From an uncultured Bacilli bacterium (GTDB lineage: Bacteria; Bacillota_I; Bacilli_A; RF39; UBA660): a stretch of DNA of 64,000 nt. Shown here piece after piece: positions 1-8,519 of the stretch. The first letter of the stretch is position 1. Each line of letters begins with the position of its first letter. A program made the position numbers and the translations under genes. The notes under the pieces are model-generated. The model was not told where the DNA came from. It was given only the letters and a program-made list of their open reading frames with translations, and searched no databases. The stretch lies in assembly GCA_934163035.1 (NCBI GenBank), contig CAKPJX010000005.1, positions 11,341-75,340 on the forward strand, written 5' to 3'.

Positions 1-426
1 ACTAAAGAGTCCATAAATGACAAAGAAGAAGTAGAAGAACTTGTTGTTGATGAAAAAAGTAATGACTATGATCTTTCATATTTAAAAAAGAATAACATTG
101 ATATTGATAGATCTATAGAGTTGTTAGGAGATGTTGAAACATATAATGAGACATTAAAAGATTTTATGAGTAAACTTCAAGAACGTTTTGAAAAACTGCA
201 GGAATATATAAAAGAATCAGACATGCCTGATTATGCTATATCTGTTCATGGGTTAAAAAGTGACTGTAAATACTTAGGTTTTACAACATTTGCTAATATT
301 GCTTATGAACATGAAATAAAAAGTAAAGAGAATGATTTAAATTTCGTAACTAATCACTTTCAAGAACTAGTAACAGAAAAAGATAAAATTTCAACTATTG
401 CAGAACAATACTTGTCAAAAATATAA
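1..426 (+). CDS. C-terminal fragment of a hybrid histidine kinase (HPt domain), cut by the window edge
   Basis: The frame is open from base 1 to a TAA at 424-426, so the start lies outside the window. The visible 141 residues are an acidic linker followed by a histidine phosphotransfer (HPt) domain. The phosphoacceptor motif VHGLKSDCKYLG has its His codon at 247-249. The segment closely matches the end of the complete hybrid kinase at 2364-4694 (VHSLKSDCKYLG, and a shared YDLxYLKxNxxxID motif before it). The missing part is therefore probably membrane sensor, kinase and receiver domains. HPt domains relay phosphate from a receiver to a second response regulator, but no partner regulator is visible here. 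Confidence 0.85.
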   Translation, partial: TKESINDKEEVEELVVDEKSNDYDLSYLKKNNIDIDRSIELLGDVETYNETLKDFMSKLQERFEKLQEYIKESDMPDYAISVHGLKSDCKYLGFTTFANIAYEHEIKSKENDLNFVTNHFQELVTEKDKISTIAEQYLSKI

Positions 427-446
427 ATTTAATTAAGGGGGAAATT

Positions 447-1331
447 ATGATTATATCTGATAGCTCAAATATTAGAATAGATACTTATCTAGCTGACTAC
501 TTATCATTATCAAGAAGTAAAGTGCAAAGATTAATAAAAAATAAGTTAGTTACAGTGAATGGAAAAATTGTTAGTGCTAATTATATAGTTAAAGAAGAAG
601 ATGAAATATTAGTAAATGATGATCTAAATTATGAAATAAATATTGAACCAGAAAATATTCCTTTAGATATAGTTTATGAAGATGATGATTTATTAGTTAT
701 AAATAAGGAAAGTGGTATGGTAGTACATCCAGCTCCAGGTCATTATGAAAAAACTCTTGTTAATGCCTTACTATATAGATTTGATTTACAAGGTGGTGAA
801 AAAACAAGGCCTGGAATTGTTCATAGATTAGATAAGGATACTTCAGGCTTAATGTTAGTTGCTAAAAATGAATTTACTCATGAAAAACTATCCAAAATGA
901 TAGGAAATAAAGAAGTAGAAAGACATTACCTAGCTATTGTTGATGGTGTTATAAAAAACACATCAGGTACAATTGATGCCCCTATAGGTAGAGATCAAAA
1001 TAATAGACAAAAAATGTCAGTAACAGATATAAACTCTAAAAATGCTATTACTCATTTTAATGTCCTTGAAAGATTTAAAAACAATACTTTAATTGAATGT
1101 ATTTTAGAAACTGGTAGAACTCATCAAATAAGGGTGCATTTAGCATACATTGGTTATCCAGTAACAAATGATCCACTATATAATAAGAAAAAATCAACTG
1201 ATTTTGGTCAAATGCTACATTCTAAAAGTATAAAATTTAAGCATCCACGTACCAATAAAGAATTATATTTTGAACAAGAACCACCAAAAGAATTTCAAAG
1301 TAAGCTAAGTGAATTAAGAGAAGCAGACTAA
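447..1331 (+). CDS. RluA/RluD-family 23S rRNA pseudouridine synthase
   Basis: This 294-residue protein has an N-terminal S4 RNA-binding domain (about 8-65) and a catalytic pseudouridine synthase domain. The signature HRLDKDTSGLMLVAKN carries the expected catalytic Asp at residue 129. Downstream it has the family motif GRTHQIRVHLAYIGYPV. RluD-type enzymes isomerise uridines in helix 69 of 23S rRNA. The exact target cannot be told from sequence, and the Bacilli paralogues overlap in description. A strong Shine-Dalgarno (AAGGGGG) precedes the ATG. It follows the hybrid-kinase fragment by 20 bases, and a terminator lies over its stop codon. Confidence 0.92.
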   Translation: MIISDSSNIRIDTYLADYLSLSRSKVQRLIKNKLVTVNGKIVSANYIVKEEDEILVNDDLNYEINIEPENIPLDIVYEDDDLLVINKESGMVVHPAPGHYEKTLVNALLYRFDLQGGEKTRPGIVHRLDKDTSGLMLVAKNEFTHEKLSKMIGNKEVERHYLAIVDGVIKNTSGTIDAPIGRDQNNRQKMSVTDINSKNAITHFNVLERFKNNTLIECILETGRTHQIRVHLAYIGYPVTNDPLYNKKKSTDFGQMLHSKSIKFKHPRTNKELYFEQEPPKEFQSKLSELREAD

Positions 1332-1348
1332 AATCTAGCTTCTTTTTT
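1319..1348 (+). terminator. Rho-independent terminator after the pseudouridine synthase
   Basis: Arms AGAAGC (1319-1324) and GCTTCT (1338-1343) form a stem followed directly by T1344-T1348. Inner AGA/TCT pairs extend the stem. The left arm overlaps the last codons of the gene. Confidence 0.75.
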
Positions 1349-1379
1349 GTCAAGTTTACAAAGAAATAGAAGTTTAATG

Positions 1380-1407
1380 TTTACTACAAAAAAAACTATG
1401 ATAATAT
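1380..1407 (+). promoter_or_regulatory. Putative sigma-A promoter for the Asn-rich membrane protein
   Basis: TTTACT (1380-1385), 16 bases, then TAATAT (1402-1407), 50 bases before the ATG at 1457. Both hexamers are imperfect, so this is tentative. Confidence 0.4.
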
Positions 1408-1456
1408 AAAACTATAATACAGGTAAGTAGTTATTTAAAATAATAGAGGTGTAAAA

Positions 1457-1756
1457 ATGAATAATGATATGAACAATAATACAAGTAACAACCTAGATAA
1501 TAATATGAGCAATAATACAAGTAACAATTTAGATAACAATAATACAGGTGCCAACTCAGATAATAATGTGAACAATAATCCAAGTAGCAACTCAAATAAT
1601 AATATGAACAATAATACAAGTACAAACCCAGATAGTAGTATGAGCAACAATGCTAACAGCAACACAAACAATAATATGAGCAATAGTATTAATAACTTAA
1701 ATCAAAATAATCAATCTCCATCTACTACTAACAAGTCAAATAATAGTTCAATAATT
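1457..1756 (+). repeat. Degenerate Asn-codon repeat inside a CDS
   Basis: Loosely repeated units built on AATAATATGA and ACAATAATACAAGTA recur about every 27-54 bases and encode NNNMNNNTS-like blocks. The regularity leaves open frames on the opposite strand, which I take as by-products of the repeat. Confidence 0.6.
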
Positions 1757-2227
1757 AAAATAGTAGTCGTAATTGCAGTCATAGCAGTTGTATTATTAAT
1801 AGGATTTAATTTATTTAAGAATATTAGTGGAGGTGGAAATAAAATGAGTGCTAACAAATATATATCTTATCTACCAAAAGATAAGTCAGAATATGATGCA
1901 ATATGTACAAAGGAAAGCGATTATGGCGAAGATAACATGAAATTTTCTGAAGTAATAGGAATGAAAACCATGGACAGTCTAAAATACGTTTCATATACAT
2001 TTATTAATGTAGTAGGCAGAAAAGATGGAAAAGCAATAGTTGAAAATGCAGAAAGCAAAGAAAAACTAGACGAGGTTGTTAAATTCATAGAAAAAACATC
2101 ACTTGGAGTAACCGGTGAATTTAAAGATGGTGAAATGGTATTTAAATATGGTAAATCAAATTATGAATTTTCAAATGCCAATGAGTCTAAAGAATACTTC
2201 CGTACACTAGGTTATACATGTGAATAA
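1457..2227 (+). CDS. Asn-rich single-pass membrane protein of unknown function
   Basis: The 256 residues fall into three parts. Residues 1-98 are a low-complexity tract dominated by Asn with Ser, Thr and Asp and no Cys. About 99-121 is one strong membrane segment (IIKIVVVIAVIAVVLLIGF). The remaining 130 residues form a Lys/Glu-rich domain with two Cys, one at the C-terminus (YTCE). There is no signal peptidase site, so an N-in, C-out orientation is likely. I do not recognise the C-terminal domain. The gene stands alone between a terminator and the sensor kinase. The DNA of the Asn tract is internally repetitive, which suggests slippage-prone growth. Confidence 0.8.
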   Translation: MNNDMNNNTSNNLDNNMSNNTSNNLDNNNTGANSDNNVNNNPSSNSNNNMNNNTSTNPDSSMSNNANSNTNNNMSNSINNLNQNNQSPSTTNKSNNSSIIKIVVVIAVIAVVLLIGFNLFKNISGGGNKMSANKYISYLPKDKSEYDAICTKESDYGEDNMKFSEVIGMKTMDSLKYVSYTFINVVGRKDGKAIVENAESKEKLDEVVKFIEKTSLGVTGEFKDGEMVFKYGKSNYEFSNANESKEYFRTLGYTCE

Positions 2228-2291
2228 TACGCCATTATAAAATACTCTAAAAAACAAATTAATAGTTAACTGTCCAACTGTAAATAATAAA

Positions 2292-2321
2292 GAAAAGACC
2301 TTTTAAATAAGTCTTTTTTTT
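2292..2321 (+). terminator. Rho-independent terminator after the Asn-rich protein gene
   Basis: AAAGAC (2294-2299) pairs with GTCTTT (2311-2316), followed by an unbroken T-run to 2321. An extended -10 (TGCTATAAT, 2321-2329) follows immediately and could serve the sensor kinase gene, although no good -35 is visible. Confidence 0.75.
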
Positions 2322-2363
2322 GCTATAATCAAAATAGTAGAGAAGAATAATGGAGGGTAAAAC

Positions 2364-4694
2364 ATGGAAAATGGTATTTTCTTTTCCTTGACTAGTTTAG
2401 TGTACAGTCTTCTTTTAGTTATAGTCTTTTTTTCTAAGGAAAGATACATTAGTCAAGAAAATAATATTTATAGAAAGATAATAGTTGTCAACTTAATAGG
2501 CTTATTAATAGACATCTTTTTAGCAACATATGCATCACGCTATTTAATTGGATTACATCCTAATCTAGCAATAATCATTCTAAAATTTAGACTAATTTAT
2601 TTTGTTGCTTGGACTAGTCTTTTTTCAATGTACATAGTATCACTTTGTGCTAATGAACAAAAATTAGAACGAGATATTAGAATGAAAAAAACTAATATAG
2701 CACTACTAATTCTTATAATTTATTTTGTTATAGCAGCTATTACTATATTTATATTGCCACTTTATTCACATAAAAAATTAAATATGTTTTATACATATGG
2801 TCCAGCTACAACGGCAGTCTATATATTTGGTGGTATTCAATTAATTAGTTGGATAATTATAATGATTAAAAATATTAAATACGTTGTAAATAAAAAATAT
2901 ATCCCAATTCTATTATTCATTTTAATTGCCGTAGTAGTAACAATAATTCAAGCTAAAAATCCGGAATTAACACTAATGATTCCTCTTCAAACATTTATTA
3001 CATTTCTAATGTTCTTTACTATTGAAAATCCTGATATGAAAATGATTGAAGAATTAGAAGAAGAAAAAGATAAAGCTAATAATGCCAGTATCGCTAAAAC
3101 GGAATTTTTATCTAGTGTATCTCATGAAATTAGAAATCCTATAAATATAATATCTGGCCTAGCTGACGAGATAGCAACTTCGAATGATATGGAACATATG
3201 CGAGAAAATGCTAAAGATATATTGATGTCATCATCATCATTAATTACTACTGTAAATGGTATCCTAGACATCTCAAAAATAGAGAAGGGTGTAGCTCAAA
3301 TAGTAAACAGTCCATATGATGTTAGACAGGTTCTAGAAGAAATTGGTAAACTATCATCATTTAACTTTAAAAATAAAAATATTGAATTTTCTTATAATAT
3401 AGCTAAAGATTTACCTAAAACATTATTAGGTGACTACCTAGCTTTAAAAAAGATAATTACCAATCTTTTAAATGAGGCCTATTCAACTACCAACAATGGT
3501 TTTGTTAGATATGAGGTTAACTGCATCAATACCAGTGAAATTTCAAAACTAATAATAACTATTGAGGATAGTGGAACTGGTCTAAAAAATGATTTATTAA
3601 ACAGTATATTTAAAGGTGAGGGTACAAAGGATGAAGAGGACATAGCTAAAGATTATCCTATCAACCTTATTAGTGCTAAAAGATTAACTGACTTAATGGG
3701 TGGAAAAATAATAGCTCAATCTGTTTATGGTAAAGGCTCTAAATATACAATTATAATTAATCAAAGAATTAAGAAAGAAGAGACTAAGGATACTTTAATT
3801 ACTGATCTTACTTACTTAAAAATACTATTAGTTGATGATAATCCACTTAATCTAAAAGTTACTGCTAGAATGCTTCAAAGATTTAAAGCGACTGATATTA
3901 CCAAAGTTGAAAGTGGTTTTGAATGTCTTGAAATAACTGAAAAAGAAAGTTATGATTTGATTTTTCTTGATGACATGATGCCTAAAATGACAGGAGTTGA
4001 AACTTTAAAGAAGCTAAGAGAAAGACCTGATTTTAAGACCCCAGTTATAGCATTAACTGCTAATGCCATTGTAGGAATGAAAGAAAGATATTTAAAAGCT
4101 GGTTTTGATGATTATCTAGCTAAACCATTAGAAAAGGAAGAATTAGTAAAAGTGTTAAATAATGTCTTAAATGGAGAAACTGAGAAGGATGAAAATATAA
4201 CACCACCATCACCAGATGAAGTTATCCCAGTTGAAGAAAGCGTTGAAGAAATACTAAATATCAATAATAAAAATATTGCTCCAATTGAATTTGATGATTC
4301 AACAGAAGTTCTTGATCTAGATGAAAAGCCAAACTATGACTTAAATTATTTAAAAAGAAATGGCTTTAATATAGATAGAGCCCTAGAACTATTAGAAGAT
4401 GTAGAGACCTTCAATGAAACCTTATCAGACTTTAATAATAAACTATTCAGTAGAATGAAAAAAATAGCTCAATATAAAAATGAGAATGACCTTGAAAATT
4501 ATACTATTGAAGTTCATTCTCTAAAAAGTGATTGTAAATACTTAGGAATTACCTCTCTAGCAGACCTATCATATGAACATGAATTAAAAGCTAGAGAAAA
4601 AGATTTAACTTATATTATTGAACACTATACTGAATTAGAACATGAAGTTGAAAAATATCAACCAATCATAAATAATTATCTAAATAATCTATAA
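2364..4694 (+). CDS. Membrane hybrid sensor histidine kinase with receiver and HPt domains
   Basis: The 776 residues contain about seven N-terminal membrane helices (about 5-220) and a HisKA domain with phospho-accepting His254 in SVSHEIRNP. An HATPase domain follows, with G boxes DSGTGL and YGKGSKY. Next is a receiver with LLVDDNP, acceptor Asp536 in FLDDMMPKMTG, and TAN/AKP switch residues. An acidic linker leads to an HPt domain with His718 in VHSLKSDCKYLG. The N box (NLLNEAYST) departs from the usual NAxKFT form. The architecture predicts a four-step His-Asp-His phosphorelay, but the output regulator is not in the window. A strong Shine-Dalgarno (GGAGGG) precedes the start. It is a paralogue of the fragment at 1-426. 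Confidence 0.93.
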   Translation: MENGIFFSLTSLVYSLLLVIVFFSKERYISQENNIYRKIIVVNLIGLLIDIFLATYASRYLIGLHPNLAIIILKFRLIYFVAWTSLFSMYIVSLCANEQKLERDIRMKKTNIALLILIIYFVIAAITIFILPLYSHKKLNMFYTYGPATTAVYIFGGIQLISWIIIMIKNIKYVVNKKYIPILLFILIAVVVTIIQAKNPELTLMIPLQTFITFLMFFTIENPDMKMIEELEEEKDKANNASIAKTEFLSSVSHEIRNPINIISGLADEIATSNDMEHMRENAKDILMSSSSLITTVNGILDISKIEKGVAQIVNSPYDVRQVLEEIGKLSSFNFKNKNIEFSYNIAKDLPKTLLGDYLALKKIITNLLNEAYSTTNNGFVRYEVNCINTSEISKLIITIEDSGTGLKNDLLNSIFKGEGTKDEEDIAKDYPINLISAKRLTDLMGGKIIAQSVYGKGSKYTIIINQRIKKEETKDTLITDLTYLKILLVDDNPLNLKVTARMLQRFKATDITKVESGFECLEITEKESYDLIFLDDMMPKMTGVETLKKLRERPDFKTPVIALTANAIVGMKERYLKAGFDDYLAKPLEKEELVKVLNNVLNGETEKDENITPPSPDEVIPVEESVEEILNINNKNIAPIEFDDSTEVLDLDEKPNYDLNYLKRNGFNIDRALELLEDVETFNETLSDFNNKLFSRMKKIAQYKNENDLENYTIEVHSLKSDCKYLGITSLADLSYEHELKAREKDLTYIIEHYTELEHEVEKYQPIINNYLNNL

Positions 4695-5150
4695 TGTATT
4701 AATAACATAAATTGTTAATGACAATATAGTAGCGAATAATGATAAGAGTATATAAGGATCAAGTAACTTAGTACTCTTTTCTTTTAGAATATAAGTCTCT
4801 TGATATAGAAAAAGAGCCGAAATGAATGTACCTAAACAACTGATAAAACCTAAAAAGTTATTTTTTAACCCAAAAAATACCAAAGTAAAAGATTGATTAA
4901 ATAAATAGTTTACAATTAAAGCTATTTTATATGACTTAGGAATATCTCTAAACCTGTATTTTGAAACAATACTATAAATACTAATTGCTATAAGCACATA
5001 TATTATGGTCCATGCTATACCATAAAAACTTCTACCTGGAGCAAAAAATGGTAACTGAATAGTATTAAAATAATTATAATCTACAGGTATAATAAGAGAG
5101 AAAAACCATGGCAAAAGACAAATCATAAAAACTACAAACTTATATAACAT
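4689..5150 (-). CDS. TspO/MBR-family (tryptophan-rich sensory) membrane protein
   Basis: This is a 153-residue protein with five hydrophobic helices. The TspO hallmark is present: a Pro-rich loop followed by WTIIYVLIAISIY, preceded by LPFFAPGRSFYGI. Family members bind porphyrins or other hydrophobic ligands, and the role in Firmicutes is uncertain. I start at the ATG at 5150 because AGAGGTGAT lies at proper distance upstream. The in-frame codon 18 bases further upstream has none. The gene is convergent with the sensor kinase, overlapping its stop by 6 bases, and divergent from the rhomboid gene. Fewer aromatic residues than classical TspO lower certainty. Confidence 0.75.
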   Translation of the reverse strand: MLYKFVVFMICLLPWFFSLIIPVDYNYFNTIQLPFFAPGRSFYGIAWTIIYVLIAISIYSIVSKYRFRDIPKSYKIALIVNYLFNQSFTLVFFGLKNNFLGFISCLGTFISALFLYQETYILKEKSTKLLDPYILLSLFATILSLTIYVINTL

Positions 5151-5219
5151 AAATATCACCTCTTTCAATATTTTATGATTTGGTATATAATAATATTAAT
5201 CTTTTTAGGAGGCAAAAGA

Positions 5220-6371
5220 ATGGACACAGATGTATTGTTAGATGATAAGAATGTTATTGTAATGAAATTGCTTCATTATTTTATAACTGAAAAGAATTAT
5301 AATCCAATTATTCTACAAGGTGTTGATAATGAAATTTGGCTAGAAAATTTAAACGAGGATTATAAAGTTGTAAGAATAGTTTCCGGTTATATTCATAATG
5401 ATGAGCAATTTGACTTTGATATATTTAAAACCAAAAGAATTATTAAAAAAATAAAGAGAAAGACCTTATCTTTTAATATGAACGTTTTAAGTATTTTCTT
5501 AAATTTAGGTGATAATGTTACTAAAGACTTAACTGCTAATAAAAATGCTTTATGCATTAAAATAGATAGTGAGAAAGACTTTAGCAAAGATAATAATTTA
5601 AAAACAATTTTCCCTGATTTAACTAAAAAATTAAATTACAAGGAGGATGGAGTAGAACTATTTGCTAAAATAACAAGTGATATTAATAATCATAATAAGG
5701 AAGATGCTAAAAAAATAGAGAAGGTATTCTCAAATAAAAAACCAACTATTACGTACGCTTTAATTATAATAAATGTATTATTATATTTTATTCCTATGAT
5801 ATTTGGTTTTCATACTGAGCTTGTGAATAAGTACTGTATCTTTGCTCCAAGTATTAGAAATGGTGAGTATTACAGATTATTAACAGGTGCTTTTATCCAT
5901 GCTAATATATTACATTTAGGTTGCAACTGTTATGCTCTATATGTTTTAGGAACTCAAGTAGAAAGTTATTTTGGTAAAATAAAGTACATAATTATTTATA
6001 TTTTATCAGCCTTATCGGCATCTTTATTCTCTATGATATTTGCTAAAAATACAGCATCCATTGGGGCGAGTGGAGCGATTTTTGGAATAATGGGAGCCTT
6101 ATTATGCTTTGGATATTACTACCGAGTATATTTAGGAAATGTATTAAAAAGTCAACTTATTCCATTGATAATATTTAACCTATTATTAGGATTTGCCTTA
6201 AGCGGAATTGATAACTTTGCTCATATAGGTGGACTTCTAGGTGGTATAGGAGCAACAATGGCTCTAGGTGTAGATGGTAAAAGTAAAAAATATGAAAGTA
6301 TTAATGGGATTATAATTACTACTATCTTTATAATATTTGAAATATATATGGCCTTTATTTATGGGGCATAA
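5220..6371 (+). CDS. Rhomboid-family intramembrane serine protease (GluP/YqgP-like)
   Basis: The 383 residues comprise a soluble N-terminal domain (about 1-180) and a rhomboid core of about six to seven helices. Catalytic Ser284 lies in GASGAIFG and catalytic His335 in DNFAHIGGLLGG. The HxxxN-type loop HANILHLGCNCYAL is also present. The long N-terminal domain is typical of Bacillus GluP, which cleaves membrane proteins and helps turn over transporters. The ATG at 5220 is preceded by TTAGGAGG at good spacing. An upstream in-frame ATG at 5175 would put extra hydrophobic residues before a cytosolic domain and lacks a ribosome site, so I rejected it. Confidence 0.92.
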   Translation: MDTDVLLDDKNVIVMKLLHYFITEKNYNPIILQGVDNEIWLENLNEDYKVVRIVSGYIHNDEQFDFDIFKTKRIIKKIKRKTLSFNMNVLSIFLNLGDNVTKDLTANKNALCIKIDSEKDFSKDNNLKTIFPDLTKKLNYKEDGVELFAKITSDINNHNKEDAKKIEKVFSNKKPTITYALIIINVLLYFIPMIFGFHTELVNKYCIFAPSIRNGEYYRLLTGAFIHANILHLGCNCYALYVLGTQVESYFGKIKYIIIYILSALSASLFSMIFAKNTASIGASGAIFGIMGALLCFGYYYRVYLGNVLKSQLIPLIIFNLLLGFALSGIDNFAHIGGLLGGIGATMALGVDGKSKKYESINGIIITTIFIIFEIYMAFIYGA

Positions 6372-6377
6372 AAGTTA

Positions 6378-6406
6378 TTGTAATTGAAATTAATAAATGA
6401 TAAAAT
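6378..6406 (+). promoter_or_regulatory. Sigma-A promoter for ireB-ruvX-DUF1292
   Basis: TTGTAA (6378-6383), 17 bases, TAAAAT (6401-6406), about 30 bases before the ireB ATG. Confidence 0.6.
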
Positions 6407-6436
6407 AAAATTATGATATTATAGTGAGGTGATGAT

Positions 6437-6688
6437 ATGCTACAAGACAAGACAAGATTATTTAGTGTTGATGATATAAATACGAAAGCAATTAAAACAA
6501 TGCTTGCTGAGGTTTATGATGCTCTAGAAGAACGAGGTTATAATCCAAATAATCAAATCGTAGGATATCTAATTAGTGGTGACCCTGGATATATTTCAAG
6601 TTATAAAGGTGCTAGGAGCAAAATTCAAGAAACTGACCGTGCCAAAATAGTCGAAATACTTCTTCATGAATTTCAAAGGCATGACTAA
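6437..6688 (+). CDS. ireB: IreB-family regulatory phosphoprotein (UPF0297)
   Basis: This 83-residue protein matches the whole UPF0297 family: N-terminal TRLFSVDD, then VYDALEERGYNPNNQIVGYL and a SGDPGYISSYKGAR block. In Enterococcus, IreB is phosphorylated on N-terminal Thr by the PASTA kinase IreK and acts in cell-envelope stress signalling. Thr6 is a candidate here. AGTGAGGTGATGAT supplies the ribosome site. The stop codon overlaps the ruvX ATG (TAATG), and the order ireB-ruvX-DUF1292 is conserved across Bacilli. Confidence 0.93.
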   Translation: MLQDKTRLFSVDDINTKAIKTMLAEVYDALEERGYNPNNQIVGYLISGDPGYISSYKGARSKIQETDRAKIVEILLHEFQRHD

Positions 6689-7104
6689 TGAAATATTTAG
6701 GATTAGATTTAGGAAGTAGAACTCTAGGTATATCAGTTAGTGATAATCTAGGAATATGTGCTACAAGTCTAAAGACAATACGCCATAATGAAGAATATGA
6801 TAGCCTTTTAGAAGAAGTAAAAAGAATAGTTGATGAATTGCATATTGAGGGTATAGTCTTAGGCTTTCCTAAGAATATGAATAATACAATAGGACCAAAA
6901 GGAGAACTTAGTCTAGAGTTTAAAAGCAAACTGGAAAACATATTAGATATACCAATTTATCTTGAAGATGAACGACTAACAACCAAAAGTGCTACCGATT
7001 TACTAATAACCGCTAATGTATCACGTAAAAAAAGAAAAAAAGTTGTTGACAGCCTAGCTGCAACTATAATATTACAAACTTTTTTAGATAGGAAAGGAAG
7101 ATAA
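6688..7104 (+). CDS. ruvX: Holliday junction resolvase RuvX (YqgF)
   Basis: The 138 residues have the RNase H-like YqgF fold. They start YLGLDLGSRTLGISVSD with the first catalytic Asp at residue 7. A central GIVLGFPKNMNNTIG block follows, then EDERLTTKSA and a late VDSLAA with the final acidic residue. The family resolves Holliday junctions and in some bacteria acts in 16S rRNA maturation. It is translationally coupled to ireB through a one-base overlap and is followed after four bases by a DUF1292 gene. Confidence 0.94.
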   Translation: MKYLGLDLGSRTLGISVSDNLGICATSLKTIRHNEEYDSLLEEVKRIVDELHIEGIVLGFPKNMNNTIGPKGELSLEFKSKLENILDIPIYLEDERLTTKSATDLLITANVSRKKRKKVVDSLAATIILQTFLDRKGR

Positions 7105-7108
7105 TAGT

Positions 7109-7417
7109 ATGGAACAAGAAAATCAAGAAATAAACAGTTCTTTTACAATGATTGATCAGAATGGAGTAGAAAAAGAATATGATGTTCTTTTCACATTTGA
7201 TAGTGAAGAAACAAATAAGAGCTATATAGCTTATACTGACAACACAAAAGATGCAGATGGAAAACTTTCTGTTTATGCTTCAACTTATGATAAAAATGGT
7301 GAAAGTACAGAACTAAAAGCCCTAGAAACTGAAAAAGAATGGAAAATAGTTGAAACAGTTCTACAATCATTACAAGAAGAAATAGCAAATAGTAAAGATG
7401 AAAATAATGAGCAATAG
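7109..7417 (+). CDS. DUF1292 family protein (YrzB-like), first copy
   Basis: The 102 residues are acidic. The family core is EKEYDVLFTFDSEETNKSYIAY, then DADGKLSVYAS and a C-terminal EWKIVETVLQSLQEE. The biochemical function is unknown, but it nearly always sits next to ireB and ruvX, as here. The Shine-Dalgarno GGAAAGGAAG lies just before the ATG. A second, diverged copy is at 62663-62941 with its own promoter. No membrane or metal-binding motif is visible. Confidence 0.88.
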   Translation: MEQENQEINSSFTMIDQNGVEKEYDVLFTFDSEETNKSYIAYTDNTKDADGKLSVYASTYDKNGESTELKALETEKEWKIVETVLQSLQEEIANSKDENNEQ

Positions 7418-7429
7418 CTCTTATTTTTT
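7409..7429 (+). terminator. Weak terminator-like hairpin before mltG
   Basis: GAGC (7409-7412), loop AATA, GCTC (7417-7420), then a T-rich tail. The stem is only four base pairs, so partial read-through into mltG is likely. Confidence 0.35.
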
Positions 7430-7448
7430 AATTAAGTGAAGGAGATTT

Positions 7449-8519
7449 ATGACAAAAAAAAGAAGACCAAAGCCATTATTAATAATAATAGTAACCATCC
7501 TAATTATTATACTAACAGGCTTAATAACATTTAATATAATGGTATCTCCAACTGATAAAAGCAGTAAAGCTGATATTGAAGTAGTAATACCAACAGGAAC
7601 TAATACCAGAAATATCGGTAAAATTTTAAAAGAAAAACATTTAATTAGAAGTGAAATCTTCTTCAAAGTCTATGTAAAATTAAACAATATAACATCCCTA
7701 AAAGCATCAACATACACTTTGAAGAAAAATATGACATTAAATGAAATAATAACTGTATTAGAAAAAGGTAATTCATATAATCCAGATGCAATAAAACTAA
7801 CATTTAAAGAAGGAAAAAGAATAACCGATTATATTTCAACAATTGCTAGTAATACTAATCATACTGAAGAAGAATTATTAGCTCAGTTTAACAATAAAGA
7901 TTATATAAAAGAACTAACTAAAAAATATTGGTTTTTAACTGAAGAGATCCTAGATCCTAATATTTACTATCCACTTGAGGGGTATCTTCATCCTGATACA
8001 TATTATTTTAAGAATAAAGATGTTGATATAAAGACAATTATTGAGACTATGCTAAGTGAAACAGAGGAAATTCTATCAAAATATAAAAACACTGTTGGTC
8101 AAAACATTAACAAGTACATAATAATGGCTTCTATGGTTGAAATAGAAGGAACAAATACTACTAACCGTAAGATGATAGCTGGTATTTTCAACAATAGATT
8201 AGCTAAAAAAATGAACCTAGGTGCGGATGCTACAACCTACTATGCCTTACAGCAGCCAATGACTTCAGACTTAACTGTTGCTGAATTTAATACTGATAGT
8301 CCATATAATACTAGATCTAGTTCAATGGCCGGCAAAATGCCAATAGGTGCAATCTGTAATCCAAGTATATCTAGTATAGAAGCAAGCATTAATCCAACTG
8401 AAAGTGACTATCTATACTTTGTTGCTGATAAAAATGGTGAAATATTTTATACAAAAACTCTACAAGAGCATAATAAAAAAGTAAAAGAAATAAAAGAAAA
8501 AGGTGATTGGATATGGTAG
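7449..8519 (+). CDS. mltG: Endolytic murein transglycosylase MltG (YceG-like)
   Basis: The 356 residues have one N-terminal membrane helix (about 12-33), a LysM-like region, and the YceG catalytic domain. Catalytic Glu231 lies in IIMASMVEIEG, followed by AGIFNNRLAKKMNLGADATTYYAL and SPYNTRSSSMAGKMPIGAICNP. MltG cleaves nascent glycan strands near the membrane and sets their length. AAGTGAAGGAG supplies the ribosome site. The gene overlaps trmR by seven bases, matching the yrrL-yrrM order of B. subtilis. That supports an operon with the tRNA modification genes. Confidence 0.94.
   Translation: MTKKRRPKPLLIIIVTILIIILTGLITFNIMVSPTDKSSKADIEVVIPTGTNTRNIGKILKEKHLIRSEIFFKVYVKLNNITSLKASTYTLKKNMTLNEIITVLEKGNSYNPDAIKLTFKEGKRITDYISTIASNTNHTEEELLAQFNNKDYIKELTKKYWFLTEEILDPNIYYPLEGYLHPDTYYFKNKDVDIKTIIETMLSETEEILSKYKNTVGQNINKYIIMASMVEIEGTNTTNRKMIAGIFNNRLAKKMNLGADATTYYALQQPMTSDLTVAEFNTDSPYNTRSSSMAGKMPIGAICNPSISSIEASINPTESDYLYFVADKNGEIFYTKTLQEHNKKVKEIKEKGDWIW

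Noticed and set aside
1431..1683. Minus-strand open frames over the Asn repeat
   Set aside because: Mirror of the Asn codon repeat, giving Leu/Tyr/Cys-only proteins. No start signal.
5151..5219. Upstream starts for the TspO-like and rhomboid genes
   Set aside because: Neither has a ribosome site. AGAGGTGAT and TTAGGAGG mark the downstream ATGs.
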